This document shows positions 1 to 9,900 of a stretch of DNA of 64,000 nucleotides, in pieces. Made by a program: the position numbers and the translations under genes. The stretch spans positions 92,908,549 through 92,972,548 of the forward strand of contig CM053274.1 in NCBI GenBank assembly GCA_028583415.1, in the 5' to 3' direction. Position 1 is the first letter of the stretch. Every line of letters begins with the position of its first letter. Origin of the DNA: Protea cynaroides (Eukaryota; Streptophyta; Magnoliopsida; Proteales; Proteaceae). The notes under the pieces were generated by a model. It was not told where the DNA came from, searched no databases, and was given only the letters and a program-made list of their open reading frames with translations.

Positions 1-28
1 TCTTATTCCCTGCACTATTTATCCACGT

Positions 29-450
29 GGAGGGGGAGAGATGGAGCTTGTTGGAGATTATTTTGAAACTTATTAAATATTATTATTAAACTGAAGATTA
101 TTTTTCATGTCACCTGTTACCACTGCTTATTATTGCATTAACTATTATTTTCACATTGTCTGTTGCTTGTTGCCGCCTATTATTATTATTTGTCTTCGTT
201 GTCTTCCTATTAAAGATTATTTGTCTTCTTCCTGAAGATTATTGCCCGTTTCTTCATTCAAGAAGATTACTACCCGTGTCTTCCATCGAGAATATTATTG
301 CTCATGCATTCCTTAGTGGAGATTTTATTTTTACAAGTGTCTTCCTTCAAAAGATTATTGCTCGTGTCTTCCTCAATAGCGATTTTGCCTGTATTGTGGA
401 GATTATTATTTGTCTTCCTCGTAAAGACTTGTTATTCTTGATTTCTTCTC
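29..450 (+). mobile_element. Possible older LTR remnant next to a polypurine tract
   Basis: A purine run like the GAGGGGGAG tract that precedes copia 3' LTRs lies at 29-40, and a TGTTGGAG start follows at 49. From there to 450 the sequence is TTATT- and TCTTCC-rich and has no open gene. I infer the left part of an older LTR into which, or beside which, the better-defined copia LTR at 451 was placed. No partner LTR was seen in the window, so this is weak. Confidence 0.3.
205..450 (+). repeat. Degenerate ~28-30 bp tandem repeat (GATTATT / GTCTTCC theme)
   Basis: About eight imperfect units follow each other, each with an AGATTATTG-like start and a GTCTTCCT-like end, spaced 25-31 bases apart. 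The open frame across this stretch is a by-product of the repeat and matches no protein I know. Confidence 0.5.
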
Positions 451-607
451 TGTTGAAATATGTAGCCTGCAAGGGCAACTTTGTCCTTCCCCAAATAACC
501 GACTTCCTATTAGTTGAATCGGTCATAGGGGGCAATTTAGTATTTTTGTAATTCTCCCCTTTTATTATAAATAAAGGTTTTCAGTCCCAAAAGTAGCACT
601 TTCAACA
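451..607 (+). repeat. 5' LTR of the copia element
   Basis: The block starts TGTTGAAATATG and ends just before the primer-binding site at 608. It aligns with 8829 onward through shared segments such as CAATTTAGTATTTTTGTAAT and TTTATTATAAATAAA. The two copies differ at many positions, which points to an old insertion. A third partial copy of the TTATTATAAATA part lies at about 768-815. Confidence 0.7.
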
Positions 608-619
608 TGGTATCAGAGC
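608..619 (+). promoter_or_regulatory. Primer-binding site (initiator tRNA-Met type)
   Basis: TGGTATCAGAGC lies directly after the 5' LTR. This is the usual plant copia site complementary to the 3' end of initiator methionine tRNA. Confidence 0.85.
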
Positions 620-827
620 TGTTAAAATATATATCATGTATCTAGGTGTCACCTAGTTAGTGCTGTTTAGTTTCCAACTTTGCTTAGATTAGAGTCAGAG
701 TTTCGTTCTTGAGTTCTAACTCTCCTATTGTCGACTTCTGTTGTGAGTCTTTTTAGTCCTCCTGTAATTCTCTCTTTTATTATAAATACAAGGCTGGCTA
801 GTCCGTAAAGAATAAAGACCATCCAAC

Positions 828-830
<3 letters not shown>

Positions 831-866
<36 letters not shown>
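831..866 (+). repeat. (TC)n microsatellite
   Basis: An uninterrupted TC dinucleotide run lies in the leader of the copia element, just after a partial LTR-like segment. Confidence 0.95.
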
Positions 867-872
<6 letters not shown>

Positions 873-1503
873 GAGCAGCACTAATGAGGTGATCTTTATG
901 GATCTAGTTGCTGCCCTCCACCTTAACCTCGATTATACCATGATCTGATTTTACAGATCGATAAGTCCACATCTGCGATTGGATTCTTTTAGGTTGAAGA
1001 TTGAGTTTATTCATCTACATGAAGATCGAGTCTTCCATATTACAGATCCAATTTCGCACCTATTGGAGAGTATCCCTGATGTAGGCTACACAGAGGAACC
1101 TACTCTAATAAAAAAAAAAAAATGTGTGCATGTTATATGTGTTGCTGCCATACTCGTCCACCATTTGTTTGTAATTTTTATCATTGTTCATTGTGTTAGT
1201 GTAGGTTGGTCTAGAGGCCCTAGGTTGTCCAACATCAATCCCTCAACAATCAACTGCACACTAGATTTGATACTGGATTTTTTTTTTTTTTTTTTTTTTT
1301 TTGCAATTTGCGATCAAAACTTGCACCTGCTTTCTCGCATTCAGCTATCCCTTAAAGTGGCTGATTTTTGAAGGAGCTTCTTCTCTTTTTTTTAAAGAGG
1401 AACTTAATACAAATTTTGGGTCATTCTAACGGCTATTTTTGGAGATCTCTGATATCTCCCTATTGCGATTCCTTCCAGCAATATCGATCCACCTTTTCTC
1501 GGT

Positions 1504-2463
1504 TTGCAAAACCTTATAGTATTGATTTTCTATATTGAACTAATTCACTACAATGTCGGATTTATTATTGCCTCTTCCAGTTCCGATGGACAGAATCACC
1601 ATGAGTACCAACCATTTGCTACTACTTTTATCAAGTTCGATGGAACAAATTATCTGATTTGGTCTCAATCAACCTATCTGATCATTGCTGGTTATGGCTT
1701 CACTGGATATCTCATTGGTACGACTGAGAAGCCCTTTACTGCTGGTACTACTCAGGATCAATGGATCTCTAATGATTCCTTAGTTATGTCATTTCTCCTC
1801 AACTCTATGCTACCAAATATTGCCGAAGGATATCTTCTGTTAGACTCTGCAATTCAAATTTGGATGGCTACCAATGAGACATAAGGACAATTAGATAATG
1901 ATGCTTAGGTGTATGAATTGCGAAAAAGAAAAACTTCATGACACCACTCAGGAGGAGCTGTCTATTTCTCAGTACCATGCTGAACTTTGAAGTCTATAGC
2001 AAGAACTCAATCACTATGTTGATTACTAACCTACTAGTGCCACCGATATTGCCTCTTACAAGAAACATGTTGATAAAATCCGGATCTATGATTTTTTGGC
2101 TGGATTAAGCATGAATACGATTAGGTTTGTGTTCAGGTTCTCAATAGATCTCTTTTTCTCACTTTGGAGCAATCCTATGCTTTGGTACATTCTAAAGAAA
2201 GTTGCTGATTTGCAATGCTTCAGTCTCCAACTACTAATCGTTCAGCTCTACAAAGTGTCTCCCGTTCCATCACTGCCACTAATGGACCTCCTCGCTCAAA
2301 GGAAAACACCAAAAAGGTAATTAAGTGTGAACATTGTGGCAAACCTTCACACACGAAGGCTACATGTTGGAAACTTCATGGTACACCACCTAACTTTAAA
2401 GTCAAGTGTGGTCATGGTCCCTCCAAGAACAAGGCCAACCACACTGAGCCCTACCAGTTTTGA
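1504..2463 (+). pseudogene. copia gag remnant with CCHC zinc knuckle
   Basis: The first open part (to 1884) has the gag N-terminal signature: FIKFDGTNYLIWSQ, then a GYLIGTTEKP stretch and DSLVMSFLLNSM. After stops and shifts, the frame at 2215-2463 carries CEHCGKPSHTKATC, a Cys-x2-Cys-x4-His-x4-Cys nucleic-acid-binding knuckle (2326-2367). Gag packages element RNA into particles. The reading frame is broken between these parts, so no full gag can be made. Confidence 0.8.
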
Positions 2464-2599
2464 CACTGGTTTCTCTCTGGACGAACTACAGCCTTTTCGT
2501 CGGCTTCTCCTGGCTTCTTCTATTGCATTTGCTTCTGCCACTGCTCCTTCAGGTTCCAATTTTGCCAATTCAGGTATTCCTTTCGGTGGTCATTGTGCA

Positions 2600-3950
2600 T
2601 TGGTAGTCTCTAGCCCCTGAATCATCGACTCTGGCACCACTGATCACATGATCGAATCCTCCATCCCATTTCATCAATACTCTCCATCTTCAAGCAAAGA
2701 CAAAGTTCAAGTGTCTGATGGGACTCTCATCTGTCTCTGGAAAAGTATCTAGTAGTTGTTGCCTTACTCTTACATTATCTTCACATCCCTAATTTTACTA
2801 CAAATCTACTTTTCATTAGTAGCCTTACTAGGGATTTAAACTATAAAGTCACCTTTTTTCCCAACCCATTGTGTTTTTTAGGATTTAAAGATAGGGAAGA
2901 CAATTGGATGTGGTAAGGTACATGGTGGTCTCTATTTGCTCGGTGATGGTTGTCCTACACCACAGTTGCCTCCGTCAGTTCATTAGCTACACTCATCTTC
3001 CTCAGATCTCCACCAATGGCATTGTCGTTTAGGCCATCCTACCCTTTTGGGACTTCATCTCATGTTTTTCTTCATTTAGTCCAACAATGTAATAAGGATG
3101 ATTTTTTTTGTGAGGCTTGTATTTTGGCCATACAAACTTGCTCTAGTTATTTACCCTTAACTAAAGAAGTGCTTCCCCTTTCCATTTGGTTCATTCGGAT
3201 GTATGGGGTCCTGCTTGTTGTGCCTCTATTTCTGGTCATCGTTGGTTTGTAACGTTCATTGACTATTACTCTAGCACGACATAGGTGTATATGATGCAGC
3301 ATAAAAGTGAGGTGTTCTGTTGCTTTAAGCTCTTCCATAACATGGTTCACACTTAGTTCATTGCCACCCTCAAGATTTTACGAAGCGACAATGGCTGCGA
3401 GTATCTTGAGGAACAGTTTCACACCTATTTGGCGGACTCTGGGATCCTACACCCAGGCTCAGAATGGGGTGACAGAACGGAAGAATTGCCATCTCCTTGT
3501 GGTAGCCCGCGCTCTCATGTTTGCCAGCCATGTTCAGTCTCAGTATTGAAGTGATGTCGTCCTCACTGCTACCAATCTCATCTACTGTATGCCCACTCGC
3601 ACTTTGGCATCCTCTGCTCTGATTGCTATTCTGATGGATTCTAGCTCCTCCATCGTTCCTCCCAAGATCTTTGGTTGTGTGTTATGTTCGCAATCATCAG
3701 TCTCCCAGCAAGCTAGAGTCCTAAACCCACGTGGCCTCCAGTGTATATTTTTGGGATACTCAGCTACTCAGAAAGGCTATAAGTGCTACCATCCTCCCAC
3801 GCATTGTACCTTGGTGACCATGGACATTCTCTCCATGAAACCCTTTTTTCTACTCACCGCAACAGTGAAGATGTGTATGTTCTTGATATTTTTCTTGTTC
3901 ACACTCTACCTCAGGATACCCAGCTGATTCCAGGACAAGGTGAGTATTCG
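2600..3950 (+). pseudogene. copia protease and integrase remnant
   Basis: IIDSGTTDHM near 2620-2650 is the aspartic protease active-site region, with an in-frame stop just before it. Further on, RLGHPT (near 3020) marks the GAG-pre-integrase zone. HSDVWGP near 3190, FIDYYS near 3260 and LRSDNGCEYL near 3375 mark the integrase core. These parts lie in different frames with stops between, so the enzyme is dead. The segment from about 3950 to 4360 is the degraded linker to reverse transcriptase. Confidence 0.75.
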
Positions 3951-4809
3951 ACCCCAACTCAAGGGAATAACAGCCACCAGTACCACCTTCCGTTCAAGAG
4001 GAGCCTAAGCCGTAAACACCAACTCCGGTTCCAACAGAACTGCAGACACCAGTTCATGTCCAAGATGAACAGCAGGAGAACTTGGATGAGTCAACTCTTC
4101 AGTTTATTGGAGGTCTCGAAAGAAAAAGCAAGTTGAAACCACTACCATCATTGCACCTTCGATCATCCTGTCACCATCCTTTGAGCTAGAGCCTCCTACC
4201 CCATCTGGTAAGATCTACTCTTCTCCTAAGTTACCTATCGTCTTCCATAAACGTACAAGGAATTGTACTTAGCACCCCATATCTCATGTTGTCTCTTATG
4301 ACTCTCTTTTTAGTAACTATCGTGCTTTCGTATCTTCCCTTTCCTCTGTTAGTATTCCACAGAAGTGGCAGGAGGTTTCTGTAGATTTAAAGTGGAAAGC
4401 AACTATGATGCAAGTGAAGAAAGCTCTGAAAAAGAATGATATATGGGTTTTGTGGTCCTTCCTCCAGGAAAACAACTAGTTGGTTACAAATGGGTGTTTG
4501 TAATGAAACAAAAAATTGATGGGACGGTGGACAAATACAAAGCAAGGCTTAAAGGCTTTACCCAAATATATGGTATTGATTACCAAGAGGCATTTATGCT
4601 AGTTGCCAAATTAAATATTTTCAAGTTTTATTGTCATGTGCATAGTTGTCAAGGCGTCACTTAGGCGTCCGGGTGGTAATTTATGTGCTAGGCGGTTAGG
4701 CGCCTTGTGGATGTTCAAAACGAGACCGCCTAGGCATCGGCTTGGGCACCTTGGACATCCTAAAGGCCTGGGCAGTCGCCTTGTTGCATGTGTGTATATA
4801 AATCATTAA

Positions 4810-5583
4810 TTAAATAGAAAATTTCACGTACCTCCTTTAAGGTTTCCGTTTACCAGCAATTCAACCATCCCCCATTATTGGCCACACGCTATAAAGTTCC
4901 CTAATGGAAAAGATAAAAAGAATTTTTTACTCTTAAACTAAAAACCAGTCCTAGATTAGGATGCCGATGTCGCCGAAAAATTTATTCCCTGGCTGTCGAG
5001 GTGCTTCAAAGCTAAGCAGTCGCCAAAAGACGGAACCTCCCCTAAGGAATTGTTGGACGAGAGATGGAGTATTCCAAATTCCAGCAATTAGATACCAAAA
5101 TATTGCCATTCCCCAAAGATTTTGTTTCCCCAGTAGAGAAGTAATTGAGTTCGGCAAAGAGCCAAAGACTAGGTGATCTCGAAGAGGAACTCGAACGCGC
5201 TCTCCCTTCCTATAGACACACCCCATTTCATGCACCGAAATTTCCTATAATGAAGTAGTGAACCAGCGAATCTTTGAAGCCGATATCTCCACATAAATTG
5301 CACACATGGTTCAAGGGAAGAGAACTCAGATCTAGAACCAAAACTCTCGAGTCCTTACATGTTACAACTTATAAGTAACTTCAGTGAAGTAACAAGGATG
5401 TTGACTCGACTGCCAGTTCTGAAGCACGCTGAAGTCCAAAATCGATATTTTAAAAGAAAGCAACTATTGAGCATCGTGAGCACCTCCGTTAAGAACCATC
5501 GACATTGGCATCACATTTCTGAAAATGGGGGTTGTTGAATTAAAGGTAAACCTCAGGGGAGGTGCATGAAATTTTTTAAATAT
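4810..5583. mobile_element. Nested inverted-repeat element (4818-5575)
   Basis: The left end reads AAAATTTCACGTACCTCC and the right end is its near inverse (GGAGGTGCATGAAATTTT). Similarity continues inward for about 55 bases, through a TTCAACnAnCCCCCATT-like block. The flanks are TTAAATAG (4810-4817) and TTAAATAT (5576-5583), an 8-bp duplication with one mismatch. No coding region was recognised inside. It lies wholly within the hAT-like element. Confidence 0.75.
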
Positions 5584-5884
5584 ATTATTATATAAATATT
5601 CGTATTTTTTTTTATTGGAATCTAAAACTAACATTTAGATTGGCTTTGTGTACAATAATGTATTGTACACAGATACATGGAGTCATCGTTTATAATGCAT
5701 ATGGAGGCAAAAGAGCATTTCATTTGAAAAAAAAAATAGAAAGTTCAAACCACCGATTTGCGATTAGGGCTGCTGCAAGTTCCTTTGGACCTCTTGCTCT
5801 TCAGGCAGTCGGCTTCCCATTCAGTGATTCAAGTGTGTTAGTAACTTAGCATATAGATTTATTTTTGTATATTAATGTTGTTCA

Positions 5885-6640
5885 CTTGTTCTTCTTCCTC
5901 CTCTCTTCGCCGAGTTTGATTTTTTTTTTTTTTTTTTTTTGGTTCTTCTTCTCTGCAACGCCGACTGCTTTTTTTTTTTTTTTTTGAGTCGAATCTCGAT
6001 TGTATTCTTCTTCTTCTCCACCTTCTTCTTCTTCTTCTTCTCTGTTTACCGCAGGTTTGCAACTTTTTTTTTCCCCTCCTCTGCAACGTCAACTATTTTT
6101 TTTGTCGAATGTCGATCTCCTTCTTCTCCTCCATCTTCTTCTTTTTCTTCTCTGTTTACCGCAGTCTACAACTTTTTTTTCCCCTCCTCCTCTGCAACGT
6201 GATTTTTTTTTTTTTGGTTGGATGTATTCTTCTTCTTCTCCTCCATCTTCATCTTCTTCTTCTTCTTCTCTGTTTACCGCAGGTCTACAACTCTTTTTTC
6301 CCCCCTTCTTCATCACTACAACGCCAACTGATATTTATTTATTTTTTTTGGCGAATGTATTCTTCTTCTACTCCTCCTCCATCTTCTTCTTCTCTGTTTA
6401 CCGCAGGTCTACAATTTTTTTCACTCCTTCTCTGCAACACCAACTGATTTTTTTTTCTTTTTGTCGAAATAATGTTGATGTCCTTCTTCTCCTCCTCATC
6501 TTCTTCTTCTTCTCTATTTACCACAGGTCTGCAACTTTTTTCCCCCTTCCTTCTTCTATGCAACGCCAATTTTTTTTTTTTTTTTTGTCGAATGTATTCT
6601 TCTTCTTCTTCTTCTTCTTCTTCTTCAACTTTGATTCAGG
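5885..6640 (+). repeat. Minisatellite, about six ~115-125 bp TTC-rich units
   Basis: Each unit has, in order, a poly-T run, GTCGAATGTATTC, a (TTC)n/TCCTCC tract, CTGTTTACCGCAGGTCTAC, another T run, and CTGCAACGCCAACTG. The CTGTTTACCGCAG block recurs near 6041, 6150, 6269, 6393 and (diverged) 6514; the CTGCAACG block recurs near 5953, 6085, 6194, 6318, 6435 and 6558. Long open frames here on both strands (Phe/Ser-rich, Lys/Glu/Arg-rich) are artefacts of the repeat. Confidence 0.9.
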
Positions 6641-8819
6641 TTCTAGCTTTTCTTTGGTAATCTTGTAATGAATTTCTGAAGCTTTGAGACTTGGCTACTT
6701 CTTTGATGCATTCAACACTCTGAAGCTTCTATTTTATCTATTGGAGAAGGTCACACACTTAGCCAGCGAAACAAAAGAGTAATCCAGTGACTGATGATTC
6801 TTTTCAGAATCCTCTTCCATCCAGAAACGACAGGATACTTGTCCATCTTAATCCTTCCCTACGTTCTACACCAAGGCTTTATGACTGCAACATCATTTTT
6901 TGTCATGCATGTTCAGGTCAGACTCTTAACCCTTGGCTTCATTATATAGAAAACATAATCAACATGTTAAAGCTTGGAAAATGTTTTTGAATTGGGAGAT
7001 GTTGATTGCTATCTTTGTCAATAACTTTGTTGAAACAACTCATTGGAAATTTTGTCAGCATCATCAGAATAGCAACTTAACTGCATGTATTGGGATTGAG
7101 CTGTTCTTGTGGGAAAGAATTGATATTCTTTCACTCTCCAAAATTTTAAAGCCTTTGTGGAGCTACCTCATTTAAATTCTTATGTCAATGGAAAGAGAAT
7201 AGAGTACACTAAATTATGTTGTAGATATATAGCCTCTCACTCATTAGTGAAATAAGAAATAGAAGGGCAACAAATAGGCTAGTTGAACCAAAGGGCTTCC
7301 TTCTGGTAACATTTTTATTATAAATATGTTTTTTTAGTTCTTACATTCTATGCTTTAATCATTATTTGTTTATTGTCTCATATTAGGTTATGCCTTAAAT
7401 GTTGATTCTTCATGTAGCACATTGCATTATTGCATATAATATATAAACATAAATATAGCATTGATATTTTAGGCAAAAAAAAAAAAAAAAGAACACCTTA
7501 GTCGTCTAGGCAACGCCTAAGCGCCTAGGACGGCCTCCAATGCCTAGGGTCGTCTTGTCGCCTTGACAACTATGGTCATGTGTTGTTAATCTTGGATGGG
7601 ATCTCTAGCAACTTGATCTAAAGAATACGTTTCTGCACGGGGAACTTGACGAAGAAATATTTATGGATATTCCTCTAATTTTGCTTCTAATAAAACTCAT
7701 GGCAAGGTCTGCAAATTGAAGCGTGCACTCTATGGATTGAACTAGTCTCCTCAAGCATGGTTTGGTAGGTTTCATAAGGTTATGATTTCAGCAGGGTACA
7801 AGCAAACAATGCTGACCATACCCTGTTCGTTAAGTGATCTGGTGATAAAGTCACTCTTCTCACAGTCTATGTTGATGATATAGTAGTCATTGGAAATGAT
7901 AGTGACGAGATCTCTCACCTCAAAAGTTTCATTGGTCAGGAGTTTGAAATAAAGGATCTACGAAAATTAAAGTATTTTCTTGGAATCGAAGTTGTTCGAT
8001 CCTCAAAGGGCATCAACCTCTCCCAAAGAAATTACGTCCTTGATCTTATATCTGAGACTGGTTTATTGGGCTGTCATCCTTGTGACACTCCTTTGGAAGT
8101 GAATACTTGACTCAAGGATAAAGATGATGAACCAGTTGATAAAGGTCGTTACCAACGAGTTGCAGGAAAGTTGATTCATCTCTCACAGACACGATCAGAC
8201 ATTGCCTTTGCTGTGAGTTTTGTAAATCAATTTATGCATGATTCCTAATCCTCTCATATGGAGGTTGTTCTTTGCATTCTTCATTACTTTAAGTCAGCTC
8301 CTAAAAAATGGATTCTTTTATCACCTCATGATCATCAGCGAATTAAGGCATACACTAATGCTGATTGAGTGGATGATGGATCTCCTAATAGGAAGTCTGT
8401 TTTTGGCTATGGTACTTTTGTTGGTGGTAATCTTGTCATGTGGTGTAGCAAGTAGCAGAATGCAGTGGCGAGGTCCAATGCTGAAGTAGAATTTCACTTT
8501 ATGGCTCAAGAAATTTATGAGTTATTTTGGCTCATGAATTTATTTAAAGACCTTAGTGTTCTTTTCGTCTTCCATTGATGTTGTACTGTGAGGACAAAGC
8601 AGCAATTAGCATTGCCCATAACCCAACGCAACATGATCGTACCAAGCATGTGGAGATTGACCGACATTTCATCAAGGAAAAACTCGAATGGACTAATTTG
8701 TATGCCCTTCGTGAAGTCAAAAGACTGGTTAGCTAATGTATTCACTAAGGATTTAGGTGAAAAACTTTTTCATCCTAATTTGACCAAGTTGGGCACGTGT
8801 GACATCTATGCGCCAACTT

Positions 8820-8828
8820 GAGGGGGAG
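8820..8828 (+). promoter_or_regulatory. Polypurine tract of the copia element
   Basis: GAGGGGGAG lies immediately before the 3' LTR, where plus-strand DNA synthesis is primed in LTR retrotransposons. Confidence 0.85.
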
Positions 8829-9010
8829 TATTGAAATATGTAGCCCGCAAGGGCGATCTGGTCATTCCCCATAGAACCGACTCCCTGTTAGTAGAGTCAG
8901 TCATAGAGGCGACAATTTAGTATTTTTGTAATTTTCCCTTTTTATTATAAATAAAAAGCTGGATGGTCCCTAAAGATCATCCAGGCATTTAATCCCAAAA
9001 CATTGCTTAC
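8829..9010 (+). repeat. 3' LTR of the copia element
   Basis: The block starts TATTGAAATATGTAGCCC (the canonical TG has become TA) and parallels 451-607, ending near CCCAAAACATTGC. The exact right edge is uncertain. Confidence 0.7.
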
Positions 9011-9089
9011 AACTATGACATTCTTGTTGAATTTTTTGTTTTTTTTTTTTTTGTGCCTTGTGGATTTCTTCTTTTAGGAGATTTCCTTT

Positions 9090-9900
9090 ATTATTTTCCT
9101 GGAGATCTCTTGAAGATATCAAGTTTCTTTGCCCGCAACGATGATTTCTTCTGTTGAGAGTCTGGTCCCACACCAACTCCCATATAGTTTATAGCCCCTT
9201 ATACACCTAGGAACATAGTTGTCAAGACGACAAGGTGAACCAAGACGTTGGAGGCGTAATGGGGCGCCTAGGCGATCAAGGTGCCAGCCTAGGCAACCAA
9301 GGTGCTCAATTTTCCAAGGTGTCAAAAGGGCGCCTGGGCGTCTAGGCGACGCCTTGACAACTATGCCTAAGAGTCCCTTCACCTATTAGTTCGAACATTT
9401 GGGATGGAAACTTTACAGGGTATCAGAGCGGATTTTCTCCATCTTTAGGCTTCAAGTGTCCGCAATACGTACTACCACATTGGGGGGGGACTGCCGGGAG
9501 ATGGAAACTTTATATATCCGTCTTTTACTGGTGCTGTTTCTGGGTCCTTATTGTTGTTGCTGTTGCAACTTTCTTACCTGTGGTTGGGTTTTCTGCTGCT
9601 TATATTATTATCTAGGTTTCTTCTTATTGAAACTTCTCTCTATTATTGATGTTGGGGGTTGATCGGTTTGTGTTTGATTTGGTCCCATAACTAGATGGGT
9701 TCTTTATGCGACTGGATTCCTGTGGTTCTTTTGTTTGCCACATGTCTGGGTGTGATTGGTTATTTATGTGCTGATTGTTCCAAGCTGGAGCATAGCATAG
9801 TAAGTATATGCTCCAGCCTAAAGGGGGTGTTAAAGAATATTTTCCTCTCGAGATTTCTTTTTTTTTCTCTTTCTTCTTCTTTCCTTTACCCTCTTACACA
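9090..9900 (+). mobile_element. TRIM-like LTR element remnant with very short internal region
   Basis: A second primer-binding site (GGTATCAGAGC, 9419-9429) follows LTR-like sequence ending in TTTACA. Only about 390 bases later there is a polypurine run (AAAGGGGG, 9820-9827) and a new TG start (TGTTAAAGAATATTTTCC, 9828 onward). The supposed left LTR contains a similar TTATTATTTTCCTGGAGATC stretch near 9090. The internal part has no coding domain. It includes a 10-bp-stem hairpin (CTGGAGCATA / TATGCTCCAG, 9785-9816). This is the structure of a terminal-repeat retrotransposon in miniature, but the LTR match is poor. Confidence 0.45.
9206..9373. mobile_element. 152-bp MITE (9214-9365) related to the 4641-7574 element
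   Basis: It begins CATAGTTGTCAAGACG and ends CGCCTTGACAACTATG, the same termini as the large hAT-like element. The interior is full of CCTAGGCG-type palindromic words. The flanks CCTAGGAA and CCTAAGAG match at 6 of 8 positions, as expected for a decayed 8-bp duplication. It is inserted in the left LTR-like part of the TRIM-like remnant. Confidence 0.85.

Larger units (their letters stand above)
4633..7582. mobile_element. hAT-like non-autonomous element (4641-7574) with 8-bp TSD
   Basis: GTCATGTG occurs at 4633-4640 and again at 7575-7582. Between them the element starts CATAGTTGTCAAGGCG and ends with its exact inverse, so it has 16-bp perfect terminal inverted repeats. Subterminal zones are rich in CCTAGGCG/GGCGCC. 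An 8-bp duplication is typical of the hAT superfamily. No transposase similarity was seen, so it must have been moved in trans. Inside are a smaller inverted-repeat element (4818-5575), a minisatellite (5885-6640) and about 800 bases of unrecognised unique sequence (6660-7490). It is inserted in the reverse transcriptase of a copia element and is therefore younger than that element. Confidence 0.9.
4365..8790 (+). pseudogene. copia reverse transcriptase / RNase H remnant, split by an insertion
   Basis: The 5' part (4365-4640) shows LVGYKWVFVMKQK-, DGTVDKYKAR- and GFTQIYGIDYQEAF-like motifs. The coding continues after 7582 with VYVDDIVVIGND (near 7866) and LKYFLGIEVV (near 7970). Then comes an RNase H region with GYGTFVGGNLVMWCS (near 8405), DKAAISIAHNP (near 8597) and TKHVEIDRHFI (near 8640). 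A hAT-like element (4641-7574) sits between the two halves. Several stops are present on both sides. Confidence 0.85.
451..9010 (+). mobile_element. Decayed Ty1/copia LTR retrotransposon, interrupted by a DNA transposon
   Basis: The order is LTR, primer-binding site, gag, protease, integrase, reverse transcriptase, RNase H, polypurine tract, LTR, which is the copia order. Both LTRs start with the same block (TTGAAATATGTAGCC at 453 and 8831). Recognisable motifs are a CCHC knuckle, IIDSGTTDHM, HSDVWGP, YVDDIV and FLGIEV. Many stops and frameshifts break the polyprotein, so it cannot be autonomous. A 2.9-kb element (4641-7574) splits the reverse transcriptase; without it the copia would be about 5.6 kb. 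No flanking 5-bp duplication was recognised. Confidence 0.9.

Noticed and set aside
5859..6092. Basic Arg/Lys-rich minus-strand small protein
   Set aside because: Antisense of the T/TTC-rich tract; composition is explained by the repeat.
6000..6668. A 222-codon Ser/Phe-rich open frame and Lys/Glu/Arg-rich antisense frames
   Set aside because: They are translations of the TTC/T-rich minisatellite; length follows from the repeat, and no domain is present.
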